Shown here piece after piece: positions 54,522 through 63,921 of a stretch of 64,000 nt of DNA. Made by a program: the position numbers and the translations under genes. Below the pieces are notes generated by a model that saw nothing but the letters and a program-made list of their open reading frames with translations, had not been told where the DNA came from and did not search any database. The stretch comes from Azospirillum brasilense (GTDB lineage: Bacteria; Pseudomonadota; Alphaproteobacteria; Azospirillales; Azospirillaceae): the NCBI RefSeq assembly GCF_007827815.1, contig NZ_VITH01000001.1, positions 124,001-188,000 on the forward strand. The letters run 5' to 3'. Position 1 is the first letter of the stretch. The number at the start of each line of letters is the position of its first letter.

Positions 54522-57182
54522 TCAGGGCCCGTTCAACGCCGCGGTCAGCGCCACCAGGAGATCCCGCATGCTGCGGGGACGGTCCTGCCAGCGCATCGAC
54601 AAACCGCTCAACAGCACCTTCTCGAATCCCGGCGGCACGGTCGCGCCGCTTTCGGCCAGACGGGGCACCCGGTCGTTCATGAAGCGGCTGGTGGCGTCGG
54701 GCGGGGTCTTGCCGGTCAGTGCGTAATGGATGGTCGCGCACAGCGCGTAGACGTCCGTCCAAGGCCCCTGCTTGCCATCCGGCGCGTATTGCTCGGGCGG
54801 CGCGTAGCCCGGCTTCAGGATCACCGTCAGATCGGCGCTCTTCCCCGCCGCGTGGCGGGCGGCCCCGAAATCCAGCAGTTTGCGCTCACCGCCGCTCGTC
54901 AGGAAAATGTTGTCGGGGCTGATGTCCCGGTGAATGAGCCCCTGCTCGTGCACGGCGTACAGCGCCTTGATGATCGGCGACAGCAGGGTCAGCGTCGGGC
55001 GCGCCGCGATCCGCCCACCGTTTTCGGAGACGTGCCGCTTCAGGGTCCGTCCGTCGAGAAGCTCCATCACGAGGTAGGCGGTCTCGTTCTCCTCGAAGAA
55101 GTCCTGAACGCTGACGATCTCCTTCACCTCGCGCAGGCGGGCGAGCATGCGCGCCTCCTCCAGGAACTTCGCCAGCCCGGCCGAGAAGCCCCGCGCGTGG
55201 TCGTCGGAGAAGGGGACGACTCCCGACGATCCGGCCCCCCGGGACACCAGATTGGCCGGGTAGAACTCCTTCACCGCGACCTTGATCTGAAGCCGCTCGT
55301 CCCAGCCGAGATAGGTGGCGCCGAACCCCCCCTGCCCCAGGACCCGGCCCACCAGATAGCGGCCCAGCAGCTTCGTCCCGGGAAGCAGGTGGACACCGAC
55401 GCGGTTCTGGACGCGGACCGGATAGCCGCACTCCCGGCACGCCTCGCGCGGCGCCTTCGGCACGAAACAGGCCGGGCACAGCCCCGGCGCGGCACTGACG
55501 GCGGGAGCCTCCACCGTCACGGCGGCCGTCACGGCGGCGAGGCTGGCCGGCACAGCGATGCCGCGCACCGGCGGCGCCACCACGGTCGGCAGCGCCGTCG
55601 CGCCGCAGGGTTCGAAGGACGCCCCGGTGCCGACCGGCGCGGCCGCCGGTGCCGGCTTGGCCGATGGCAGCGGCATCTGGCTCAGCCGGTCGAGCAACTC
55701 ATAGAGACGGCGGACCTCCGCCTGGGCGATGTCGTCGCCCTGGGACCCGGCCAGTTCGGTCTGGAACGCCGGTTGGCGGACCGTTTCCAGAATGTGCTGG
55801 CGCAGCACCGAAATCGCCCCGTCATCGCCGACCAAGCCGGAGCAGGCCAGCTCGGCCAGCCGGATGATCCGGCGGCGCGGCAGCGGCTCGATCTGGCGCA
55901 GCCGCTGGACGAGGCGGCCCCGGCGGGCGAACTCGTCGACCACCGAAGCCGCGCGGGCGGCGATCCGTTCGCGGTCGTGCTCCGCCAGGGCCGAACCGCG
56001 GATGGCCTCCACAGCACCGGTCAGGGCCTGCCGCACCAGCGCCGTGTCCGGCGTCTGGAGCACCATGTTCTCCACCAGAAGCTCGTTCTTCAGCGCGGCA
56101 TCCAGCGCGTCGACGATTTCGCCCATGTGCCGCTCCGCGGCGGGCACCGCGGAGACGGCCGCCAGATAATGGATCCGGCAGATCAGGTCCGGCTGGGTTT
56201 CGCTGAGCCCGACGATGGACCGCCGGTAGGCGCTCGCCCCGCCCTGCTCCAGGCGACGGGAATAGCGGACGGTCAGGGCGTCGGCCATGGCGGCCCCGCC
56301 GGTCAGCCCCACCGGGGACAGCAGATGCCCCGTCAAGGTCCGCAACAGCTCCGATTCCTGATCCGCCGTGCCGCGCCCGAGCGGCTGCGGCGCGCGGAGC
56401 TGGCGCCGGATGCGCTCCAGCACCATGGCGCGGGCGGCGGGCAGACGGCCCTGGCGGAACAGGCCGTTGAGGACGCCCAGCCGGTTCGGCCCGAAGGCGT
56501 CCATCGGCACGCGCCCGAACAGGAGGTTGCACAGCATGACCAGCGGCGCCCCGCCGGCCGGCGTGCTGCCGAACAGTTCCTGGGTGGCGGCGGGCGAGGC
56601 CAGCACATCGCCGATCACCTCGTCGAGCGCCGCGCACAGCGCGTCCTGCCGCTCCGCCGGGAACAGCTGAATCAGCGCGTCGAGCTTCGACGTCCAGGTG
56701 CGGCATTCCTCCAGTTCCATGGAGAGCGCCACGCGCAGGTCGAACCCGGCGTCGCCGGTCGGCGACTTCCCCGGCGCGCCGCGCAGGATGGACTCGATCA
56801 GGCTGCGCCCCTGCGCCGCGCCGGAAAAGGCGGTGTGGGCGGCGCGCGCCTTCGCCGTGGTTTCCGACACCGCATTGTCCAGCGCGCGGCGGCGGGCCTT
56901 CACCTCCTGGCCGGGAAGGCGGGCCTGCACCGTGGCGATCCGGCCCAGGGCGGCCTCCATCAGCGTGGTCTTGGCCTGGAGCGCCTTCAGATGCCGGCTG
57001 TTGTGGATCAGCTCCGTCGGGGTCAGCACGAGGCCGTCGAGATGCTGGCGCAGGACGATGCCGACGACCATCCGCGCCGGTCCGCCATGGTGATCGGCGA
57101 GCGTGTGGCACAGCGCCGCCTCGTCGAGCGCGCCGGCGGGGCCGGGCGCCCCTGCGGGAGCGGGTGTCCTGGAGGCGGGCAT
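54522..57182 (-). CDS. Serine/threonine protein kinase with long unknown N-terminal region
   Basis: 886 residues from ATG 57182. The C-terminal part (about 604-880) is a Hanks-type kinase: glycine loop GQGGFGATY (616-624), ATP lysine K638 in VAVKEF, catalytic loop HRDISPDN (751-758), DFG 771-773 and YAPPEQ. All key residues are present, so it should be active. Just before it, CPAC...CREC (Cys569, 572, 582, 585) looks like a zinc ribbon. The first 500 residues are mostly helical and match no family I recognise; a Pro/Ala linker (505-565) joins the parts. There is no membrane helix. It is divergent from galM, with palindromes in between. A GTG two codons upstream is an alternative start. Confidence 0.88.
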   Translation of the reverse strand: MPASRTPAPAGAPGPAGALDEAALCHTLADHHGGPARMVVGIVLRQHLDGLVLTPTELIHNSRHLKALQAKTTLMEAALGRIATVQARLPGQEVKARRRALDNAVSETTAKARAAHTAFSGAAQGRSLIESILRGAPGKSPTGDAGFDLRVALSMELEECRTWTSKLDALIQLFPAERQDALCAALDEVIGDVLASPAATQELFGSTPAGGAPLVMLCNLLFGRVPMDAFGPNRLGVLNGLFRQGRLPAARAMVLERIRRQLRAPQPLGRGTADQESELLRTLTGHLLSPVGLTGGAAMADALTVRYSRRLEQGGASAYRRSIVGLSETQPDLICRIHYLAAVSAVPAAERHMGEIVDALDAALKNELLVENMVLQTPDTALVRQALTGAVEAIRGSALAEHDRERIAARAASVVDEFARRGRLVQRLRQIEPLPRRRIIRLAELACSGLVGDDGAISVLRQHILETVRQPAFQTELAGSQGDDIAQAEVRRLYELLDRLSQMPLPSAKPAPAAAPVGTGASFEPCGATALPTVVAPPVRGIAVPASLAAVTAAVTVEAPAVSAAPGLCPACFVPKAPREACRECGYPVRVQNRVGVHLLPGTKLLGRYLVGRVLGQGGFGATYLGWDERLQIKVAVKEFYPANLVSRGAGSSGVVPFSDDHARGFSAGLAKFLEEARMLARLREVKEIVSVQDFFEENETAYLVMELLDGRTLKRHVSENGGRIAARPTLTLLSPIIKALYAVHEQGLIHRDISPDNIFLTSGGERKLLDFGAARHAAGKSADLTVILKPGYAPPEQYAPDGKQGPWTDVYALCATIHYALTGKTPPDATSRFMNDRVPRLAESGATVPPGFEKVLLSGLSMRWQDRPRSMRDLLVALTAALNGP

Positions 57183-57299
57183 TGACACGGGTGGCCTTCG
57201 GGCGGAATCGGCGCGGCGCGCGGATGGCGTGGACGGTGCATCATCCGGGCGATCCGGTAAACAGCCGGTATACAGGGGCCAAAATGACTGATCGGCCCG

Positions 57300-57330
57300 G
57301 TTGCGCAACACACTGAGCCGTTTGCGCAAA
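57300..57330. promoter_or_regulatory. Twin TTGCGCAA palindromes between the kinase and galM genes
   Basis: GTTGCGCAAC (57300-57309) and TTTGCGCAAA (57321-57330) are perfect 10-bp palindromes with centres 21 bases apart, two helical turns. A related TTTGCGCG lies at 57371-57378. Placed between divergent genes they look like paired operator sites, of a form used by several dimeric repressors with central CG. Confidence 0.5.
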
Positions 57331-57460
57331 GGTGTTGCAAGAGGCCATAGGGCTTGGCCCATGGCACACCTTTGCGCGCAGCCCTGCCCTTCCCTTCCCC
57401 TGCGGGCTGTGCGATACCCGAACGATACCGGCGTCCAACCACCGCCGGCAGGAGGTCCGG

Positions 57461-58399
57461 ATGCAGCAGGTCGAGTTCGACCAGGGAATCGGCGCCCACA
57501 CCCTAACCTTGAATCGCAGCGCTGCGAACGGTTCTTTGGAGTGCACACTGTGCCCGGAGCGGGGCGGCGTCGTGACCCGCCTCGCTTGGCACGGGGCGGA
57601 CGGCACCATCGACCTGCTTCGTCCGGCTTCCGATTGGGCGCTGCGCCACGGTTCGGCCACCGACATGGGCTGTTTTCCGCTGGTGCCCTTCTCCAACCGC
57701 ATCGCCGGCGGGGAGTTCACCATCGACGGTCGGCGGGTCCGGCTTCCGCTCGACGGGGACGGCAACCCGCACGTCATCCATGGCCATGGCTGGCGGGCCG
57801 GCTGGACGGTGGAGGACGCCACCGCTTCGGCCGCGCGCATGGTCTTCCGGCACCGCGCCGACGCTTGGCCCTGGCGCTACCGCGCGACGCAGACCGTGGT
57901 GCTGGAGGAGGATGGAGCCAGCCTGACCCTCTCGCTGGTCAACGAGGACGACCAGCCGATGCCCGCCGGGATCGGACTGCACCCCTATTTCCCGAAGCCT
58001 CCGGGCACCCGGCTGACCGCCCGGGTCCATGGTGTCTGGCTGAACGGCCCGACGATCCTCCCGGTGGAGCATGTCGCGGTGCCGCCCCGCTGGGCCTTCA
58101 CGGATGGGATCGTCATGGACCGGACCGTCCTCGACAACGGCTTCACCGGCTGGGACGGGGTGGCGGCGCTGGACTGGCCGACGCTCGGCCGGCGGCTGTC
58201 GATGGAGACGGAGGGGCCGTTCGGTCATCTCATCGTCTACGCGCCGCCGGACGCGGACTATCTCTGCGTCGAGCCGGTCTCCCACATGACCGACGCGGTC
58301 AACCGGCCGGAGGAGCCCGGCAATGGTCTGCGCCGTCTGGAGCCGGGCGAGGAGCTGAGCGGCACCCTGCGCCTGCGCCTGGAACCGCTCGCCCGCTGA
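57461..58399 (+). CDS. Aldose 1-epimerase family protein
   Basis: GalM-like mutarotase of 312 residues, interconverting sugar anomers. Features: GCFPLVPFSNRIAGGEFTIDG, with the substrate-binding Asn-Arg, HGHGWRAGWTVEDA carrying the first active-site histidine, GIGLHPYF with the second histidine, and CVEPVSHMTDAVNRP, where the acidic residue acts as base. ATG 57461 follows AGGAGG at 57450-57455; the upstream frame is not used. The exact sugar is unknown; some relatives act on hexose-6-phosphates. Confidence 0.9.
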   Translation: MQQVEFDQGIGAHTLTLNRSAANGSLECTLCPERGGVVTRLAWHGADGTIDLLRPASDWALRHGSATDMGCFPLVPFSNRIAGGEFTIDGRRVRLPLDGDGNPHVIHGHGWRAGWTVEDATASAARMVFRHRADAWPWRYRATQTVVLEEDGASLTLSLVNEDDQPMPAGIGLHPYFPKPPGTRLTARVHGVWLNGPTILPVEHVAVPPRWAFTDGIVMDRTVLDNGFTGWDGVAALDWPTLGRRLSMETEGPFGHLIVYAPPDADYLCVEPVSHMTDAVNRPEEPGNGLRRLEPGEELSGTLRLRLEPLAR

Positions 58400-58445
58400 G
58401 CGCCAGTCATCTGAAGAACGACCGTCTGAAGAACGGTCCGCAGGG

Positions 58446-59255
58446 TCAGCGGCAGCGGACGAAGGTGGCGCCGAAGGCCGGCGGGTCGAGCGTCAGGAAC
58501 AGCCGGTCCAGCCGCGGCGCCTCGGCGGTGTCCAGCCGCAGGACGCCTTCCGGCAGCCCCTCCTCCCCGCCGAAGGTCAGCCCGTCCGCCAGATCGCCCT
58601 CGCCGGGCGCCAGAGGGCCTTCCAGCGGAAAGGCGGCGATGCGCGGGTCGTGCAGGCTGAAGCCGCCATCGCCGGTGATCTCCAGATAGGAGGTCCGGCA
58701 ATCATCGATGGGCGTCCGGGTTGCCGGGTCGGCCTTGGCCCAGCGGCCGGTCAGGGCCGGCAGGTCCGCCGAGCGCTTCACCGGGCCCGGTTTCGGCTGG
58801 CCCTGAGTGACGGCGGCAACCGGGCGCGGCGGGGCGGACGCTGAAACGGTCAGCGGCTCGTCGGCCACCGGGGCGCGGCGGGCGGCCAGTTCGGTTTCCA
58901 GCGCCTTGGTCCGCTCGGCCATCTGGCGCGCCAGACAGGCGGCGCGGTCCTTGCCCTTCTTCGCATCGGCCAGATCGGCCTCCGCGACCGGGCAGGCGGC
59001 GTCCCGCCGCTGGATCCAGGCGCGCTGGCCTGCGGCCACCGCCTCCTCTCCGGCCTTCCCCGCCTCGTCGGACAGCGCCCGCAGCGCCGACTCGAGCTTC
59101 TCGGCAGCGGTGGCGAGCGTCGCGTCTCGGCAGAGGAGAAGCGCCACCGGCGCGTCCCCGGCGCAGTCCGCGGGCTTGGCGGCCTCCCCGCTGGTGTCCG
59201 CCGCCATGGCCGTTCCGGCCATCAGCATGCCCGCCAGAAGAATCGCTGCCCGCAT
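58446..59255 (-). CDS. Secreted protein with LprI-like (DUF1311) domain
   Basis: 269 residues with a signal peptide (ILLAGMLMAGTAMAA). The first part of the mature protein has the cysteine and helix pattern of the LprI/DUF1311 family: DCAGDAPVALLLCRDATLATAAEKLESALRAL, QRAWIQRRDAACP, ACLARQMAERTKAL. A Pro-rich linker leads to a C-terminal beta-like region (GRWAKADPATRTPIDDCRTSYLEITG) that I cannot assign. LprI of Mycobacterium inhibits lysozyme, but that role is not implied here. ATG 59255. Confidence 0.75.
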   Translation of the reverse strand: MRAAILLAGMLMAGTAMAADTSGEAAKPADCAGDAPVALLLCRDATLATAAEKLESALRALSDEAGKAGEEAVAAGQRAWIQRRDAACPVAEADLADAKKGKDRAACLARQMAERTKALETELAARRAPVADEPLTVSASAPPRPVAAVTQGQPKPGPVKRSADLPALTGRWAKADPATRTPIDDCRTSYLEITGDGGFSLHDPRIAAFPLEGPLAPGEGDLADGLTFGGEEGLPEGVLRLDTAEAPRLDRLFLTLDPPAFGATFVRCR

Positions 59256-59268
59256 CGCACAAAATCCC

Positions 59269-60186
59269 TTACGCCGGAAACGCTTCCAGGACGGCCTTCA
59301 CCTGCCGCTGGAAATCCTGGTCGCTGCGATAGCGCGTCAGGACCGTCTTGTCACGCTGAACGAGGAAAAAGATGTCCTCGCGGCTGGGCAGCGAGCGCGG
59401 GTTGGGCTTGTCCAGAAGTTCCCCGTTCCAGCCGATCCGCGCCATGAAATAGACAGCGCGCGAGTTCAGCATGAACAGCTTGTTGTCCGGCGTCAGCTTC
59501 TCCCGGCGCAGCAGCGCGTAGAGGTAATAGTTGCGCCCATGGAAGTAGTTGACGTAGATCGCCTGCAGCGCGGCAAAGCGCTCGTCGGGGCTGGTGTATT
59601 TCTTGATCTGCCGTTCCAGCTTGAAACCGGCGAAAAAATACTCCCGGGCTTCGTTCTCGAAGGAAAAGGCGGAGCCGCGGATCTGGGTAAGCTGCTCTCC
59701 ATACTTGCGCAGGACGCGCCCCATCAACAGTTCGAGGAAGCGCCGCTCCGCCGCGAGATCATCGGGGGGCTGCAGAATCATCTCGAAGACGTGGCGGAGA
59801 TGATAGGGGTGCCGGACCACGATGACCGGAGCGCTCGACGCGGGACGCTTTTCCCGCTCCCCCAGCATGGTCGTCGCCGGCGACACCGAGGCGATCACCG
59901 AGGAGATGGTGTCCTGGATCTTCCAGCGCTGCTTCACCTGCGCGGACTGCTTACCGATGTGGAAACGCGCGAGCCGGCGCTGCCAACGGCTGCGCCACGT
60001 CTCCTTCGGCGCCTTGTGTGTCGGCAGGTTGGCAACGACCAGCGGGTTGCCCAGCACGTCCGGCGGCGGCGGCAGCGGGTTGAAGTTGAAGTATTTGCCG
60101 GTGACGACGCCGCGCGTGCCGCCGCCGGGCGCCCCGTCGCCCGCCGAAGCACCGCCACCCATGGACAGGCCCGCCAGCGTCGCCAT
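59269..60186 (-). CDS. Hypothetical protein, 305 residues, divergent from the transglutaminase gene
   Basis: I do not recognise a family. From ATG 60186 a Gly/Ala/Pro-rich N-terminus of about 50 residues precedes a basic, helical domain (ETWRSRWQRRLARFHIGK) and a well-structured part with many aromatic residues: VVRHPYHLRHVFEMILQPPDDL, REYFFAGFKLERQIKKYTSPDERF, YVNYFHGRNYYLYALLRREKL, VYFMARIGWNGELLD. There is no signal peptide or membrane helix. The same open frame continues far upstream antisense to the transglutaminase gene; that extension is Arg/Val/Gln-rich shadow sequence and is excluded. The 13-base gap to the LprI-like gene suggests one transcript. Confidence 0.75.
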   Translation of the reverse strand: MATLAGLSMGGGASAGDGAPGGGTRGVVTGKYFNFNPLPPPPDVLGNPLVVANLPTHKAPKETWRSRWQRRLARFHIGKQSAQVKQRWKIQDTISSVIASVSPATTMLGEREKRPASSAPVIVVRHPYHLRHVFEMILQPPDDLAAERRFLELLMGRVLRKYGEQLTQIRGSAFSFENEAREYFFAGFKLERQIKKYTSPDERFAALQAIYVNYFHGRNYYLYALLRREKLTPDNKLFMLNSRAVYFMARIGWNGELLDKPNPRSLPSREDIFFLVQRDKTVLTRYRSDQDFQRQVKAVLEAFPA

Positions 60187-60447
60187 TTCCGATTCACACT
60201 CTGCCTGGGTCGCTCCCGCCCGGCGGACAGGGCCGACGGTCAGGGATCGGGTCTTTATAAAGCGGGCGGAGCGGTGATGAAAGACGCAACCGATCCACTC
60301 TGACATTGCATGTTTTTTGTGCAACCAGTTCGTGCCGCGTCTGCGAAGCCACTCTGGTCTGCGCGAACTCTTCGATGGTACTATGCCCTTGACCGTGCGG
60401 CGGAGAGCCGCAGGGGACCGGCCAGCGCAGACAACGGGTGGAACTTC

Positions 60448-63400
60448 ATGGCGATCCACGTCGCTCTCAACCACAAGACCGTCTACCGTTACGACCGTTT
60501 GGTCAATCTGGGGCCACAGATCATCCGGCTCCGCCCGGCCCCCCACTGCCGCACCCCGATCCTCAGCTATTCGCTGCGCGTCACCCCGAAGCATCATTTC
60601 CTGAACTGGCAGCAGGACCCGCAGTCCAACTATCAGGCCCGTTTCGTCTTCCCGGAGAAGACCCGCGAATTTGTGATCGAAGTCGATCTCGTTGCGGAGA
60701 TCGCGGCGATCAACCCGTTCGACTTCTTCCTTGAGGAGAAGGCCCAGACCATCCCCTTCGCCTACGAACCCTGGCTGGAGCGCGAGCTGCGCCCCTATCT
60801 GGAGGTCGAGGAGCCGGGGCCGCTGCTGGCCGACTACATGACCGGCATTTCGCGGGAGCCGGCGGCGTCGATCAATTTTCTGGTCGACATCAACCAGCGG
60901 CTCCAGAAGGACATCGGCTACGTCATCCGCCTGGAGCCCGGCATCCAGACCTGCGAGGAGACGCTGGGCAAGCGCACCGGCTCCTGCCGCGATTCGGCGT
61001 GGCTGCTGGTGCAGATCCTGCGCAACCTCGGTCTCGCCGCGCGGTTCGTCTCCGGCTACCTGATCCAGCTCACCGCCGACCAGAAGGCGCTCGACGGACC
61101 GTCCGGTCCCGAAGAGGACTTCACCGACCTGCACGCCTGGACCGAGGTGTTCCTGCCCGGCGCCGGCTGGGTCGGCCTCGACCCCACCTCGGGCCTGCTG
61201 GCCGGCGAGGGCCACATCCCGCTGGCCTGCACGCCGGACGCCTCCTCGGCCGCCCCGATCTCCGGCCTCATCGACGAGTGCGAGGTGGAGTTCGGACACG
61301 AGATGTCGGTCACCCGCATCTACGAGGCACCGCGCGTCACCAAGCCCTACACCCCCAAGCAGTGGGCGGGCATCGAGGCGCTGGGCCACCGCATCGACGA
61401 GGAGCTGACCGCCGGCGACGTGCGCCTGACCATGGGCGGCGAGCCGACCTTCGTGTCGATCGACGACATGGACGGGGCGGAGTGGAACACCACCGCGCTC
61501 GGGCCCAACAAGCGCAAGATGGCCGCCGACCTCGTGCACCGGCTGGCCAACCGCTTTGCGCCGGGCGGGCTGCTGCATTTCGGCCAAGGCAAATGGTATC
61601 CCGGCGAATCGCTGCCGCGCTGGGCGATGACCGTTTACTGGCGCCGCGACGGCGAGGCGCTGTGGGCGAACAGCGACCTGCTGGCCCGCGAGGACACCGA
61701 CTACGGCCACACGGCGGAGGACGCCGGCGCCTTCCTGGTCACGCTGGCCAAGAAGCTGGGGCTCGACCCGGCGCTGGTGCTCGCCGCCTATGAGGACCCC
61801 TGGCACTACCTGCGCCGCGAATCGCTGCTGCCGGTCAACGTCGATCCGCTGGACAGCAAGCTGGAGGACAAGGAGGAGCGCGCGCGCCTCGCCCACGTCT
61901 TCACCCGTGGGCTGAACGAGCCGGTGGGTTTCGCCCTGCCGATCAACCGCAAGATGACTCAGCAGGGGCCGGTGTGGCTGTCCAGCGCGTGGCCGCTGCG
62001 CCAGGAACGGCTGCTGCTGATGCCGGGCGACAGCCCGGTCGGCTACCGCCTGCCGCTCGGCTCGCTGCCCTGGGTATCGCCGCAGGACTATCCCTACTCC
62101 TGGGAGACCGACCCGTTCGAGGAGCGGGCGCCGCTGCCGCCCAACCGGGTGCCGCTGCGCCAGCACGCGCTGCGCGAGGAGGCCGGGCGCCAGGACGCCT
62201 CCCGGCGGAACGAGCGCGTCCAGCGCGCCATGGCCGAGGTGCGCAGCGAAATGCCGGAGCACGGCAAGTCCGCCTGGTGGGTGGTCCGCACCGCCCTGAC
62301 CTGCGAGGCGCGCAACGGCCGCATCCACCTGTTCCTGCCGCCGATGAACACGCTGGAGGACTATCTGGCGATGCTGGCGGAAATCGAGGCGACGGCGCTC
62401 GAACTGGACATGCCGGTGGTGATCGAGGGCTACCAGCCGCCGAAGGACCCGCGCCTGAACTCGCTGGCCGTCACCCCCGACCCCGGCGTGATCGAGGTGA
62501 ACATCCACCCCTCGCACAACTGGGACGAGCTGGTCCGCAACACGCTGGAGCTTTACGAGGACGCCCGCCAGTCGCGGCTGGGCGCCGAGAAGTTCATGAT
62601 CGACGGGCGCCACTGCGGCACCGGCGGCGGCAACCACGTGGTGATGGGCGGCGCCACCGCGGCGGACAGCCCCTTCCTGCGGCGGCCCGACATGCTGCGC
62701 AGCCTGATCACCTTCTGGCAGAACCACCCGTCGCTGTCCTACGCCTTCTCCGGCCTGTTCATCGGCCCGACCAGCCAGGCGCCGCGCGTGGACGAGGCCC
62801 GCGACGACGCGCTCTACGAGCTGGAAATCGCCTTCAACCAGATCGACAAGGCCGCCGCGACCGGCGATTGCCCGCCCTGGATGGTCGACCGCGTGCTGCG
62901 CAACCTGCTGACCGATGTGCAGGGCAACACCCACCGGGCCGAGTTCTGCATCGACAAGCTCTACTCCCCGGACAGCTCCACCGGGCGGCTCGGGCTGGTC
63001 GAGTTCCGCGCTTTCGAGATGCCGCCGCACGCGGAGATGAGCCTGACCCAGCAGCTTCTGCTGCGCGCCCTGGTCGCGCGCTTCTGGAAGGCGCCTTACA
63101 AGGGCAAGCTGGTGCGCTGGGGCACGGAGCTGCACGACCGCTTCATGCTGCCCTACTTCGTGCAGCAGGATCTGGCGGACGTCGTCGCCGATCTGCGCGA
63201 CCATGGCTATCCCATCGAGGAGCGCTGGTTCGACCCGCACATGAACTTCCGCTTCCCGGTCTACGGCCACGTCAACCAGCGCGGCATCGCGCTGGAACTG
63301 CGCATGGCGCTGGAGCCGTGGAACGTCCTGGGCGAGGAGCCGGGCGGCGGCGGCACCGTGCGCTACGTCGACAGCTCGGTCGAACGGGTGCAGGTGCGGG

Positions 63401-63792
63401 TCACCGGCCTGACCGACGCGCGCTACGCCATCACCTGCAACGGCCGCCGCGTGCCGCTGATCCCCACCGGGACGGAGGGCGAGTTCGTCGCCGGCGTGCG
63501 GTACCGGGCGTGGCAGCCGCCCTCCTGCCTGCACCCGACCATTCCGGTGCACACGCCGCTGGTCTTCGACATCCTGGACCTGTGGGCGGGTCGCTCCATC
63601 GGCGGCTGCACCTACCACGTCATGCATCCGGGCGGGCGCAACTACGACACCTTCCCGGTCAACGCCAACGAGGCGGAAGGGCGGCGCCTCGCCCGCTTCT
63701 TCCCCTTCGGCCACACCCCCGGCCCGATGGACAGCCCGGCGGAGGAGCGCAACCCGCAGTTCCCGATGACCCTGGATCTGCGGCGCGGCTGA
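60448..63792 (+). CDS. Transglutaminase-like / DUF2126 protein
   Basis: Large cytoplasmic protein of 1114 residues. The N-terminus ([19 protein letters not shown]) is the bacterial transglutaminase-like N domain, followed by a papain-like transglutaminase core with triad Cys180 ([12 protein letters not shown]), His229 (DLHAWTEVF) and Asp245 (LDPTSG). From about residue 300 the DUF2126 region runs to the end ([55 protein letters not shown]). Proteins of this design are usually encoded beside circularly permuted ATP-grasp and alpha-E proteins, and a peptide-forming or peptide-trimming system has been proposed. ATG 60448 gives the family start. Confidence 0.93.
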   Translation: MAIHVALNHKTVYRYDRLVNLGPQIIRLRPAPHCRTPILSYSLRVTPKHHFLNWQQDPQSNYQARFVFPEKTREFVIEVDLVAEIAAINPFDFFLEEKAQTIPFAYEPWLERELRPYLEVEEPGPLLADYMTGISREPAASINFLVDINQRLQKDIGYVIRLEPGIQTCEETLGKRTGSCRDSAWLLVQILRNLGLAARFVSGYLIQLTADQKALDGPSGPEEDFTDLHAWTEVFLPGAGWVGLDPTSGLLAGEGHIPLACTPDASSAAPISGLIDECEVEFGHEMSVTRIYEAPRVTKPYTPKQWAGIEALGHRIDEELTAGDVRLTMGGEPTFVSIDDMDGAEWNTTALGPNKRKMAADLVHRLANRFAPGGLLHFGQGKWYPGESLPRWAMTVYWRRDGEALWANSDLLAREDTDYGHTAEDAGAFLVTLAKKLGLDPALVLAAYEDPWHYLRRESLLPVNVDPLDSKLEDKEERARLAHVFTRGLNEPVGFALPINRKMTQQGPVWLSSAWPLRQERLLLMPGDSPVGYRLPLGSLPWVSPQDYPYSWETDPFEERAPLPPNRVPLRQHALREEAGRQDASRRNERVQRAMAEVRSEMPEHGKSAWWVVRTALTCEARNGRIHLFLPPMNTLEDYLAMLAEIEATALELDMPVVIEGYQPPKDPRLNSLAVTPDPGVIEVNIHPSHNWDELVRNTLELYEDARQSRLGAEKFMIDGRHCGTGGGNHVVMGGATAADSPFLRRPDMLRSLITFWQNHPSLSYAFSGLFIGPTSQAPRVDEARDDALYELEIAFNQIDKAAATGDCPPWMVDRVLRNLLTDVQGNTHRAEFCIDKLYSPDSSTGRLGLVEFRAFEMPPHAEMSLTQQLLLRALVARFWKAPYKGKLVRWGTELHDRFMLPYFVQQDLADVVADLRDHGYPIEERWFDPHMNFRFPVYGHVNQRGIALELRMALEPWNVLGEEPGGGGTVRYVDSSVERVQVRVTGLTDARYAITCNGRRVPLIPTGTEGEFVAGVRYRAWQPPSCLHPTIPVHTPLVFDILDLWAGRSIGGCTYHVMHPGGRNYDTFPVNANEAEGRRLARFFPFGHTPGPMDSPAEERNPQFPMTLDLRRG

Positions 63793-63807
63793 TCGGTCCT
63801 CCCCTTC

Positions 63808-63837
63808 CCCCGGCCGGAATACGCCTTTCGGCCGGGG
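63808..63837 (+). terminator. Hairpin after the DUF2126 gene
   Basis: CCCCGGCCG / CGGCCGGGG form a 9-bp stem with a 12-base loop, 15 bases after the stop. There is no T-run, so termination may be incomplete and transcription may continue into the next gene. Confidence 0.45.
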
Positions 63838-63921
63838 TCCGCCGATGCGCCGCTTGCATCGGCGGGGGCGGGCGTTCACACTTGCTGCGCATTGCACCGC
63901 CGTGAACGTACGATCCGAACC

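Noticed and set aside
57362..57377. Sequence TGGCACACCTTTGCGCG resembling a sigma-54 promoter before galM
   Set aside because: The spacing between GG and GC is 9 or 11 bases instead of the required 10, so it is unlikely to be a functional -24/-12 element.
60187..63897. Minus-strand open frame of over 1200 codons opposite the transglutaminase gene, continuous with the 305-residue gene
   Set aside because: Only the part from 60186 down has protein-like composition; the upstream extension mirrors the DUF2126 codons.
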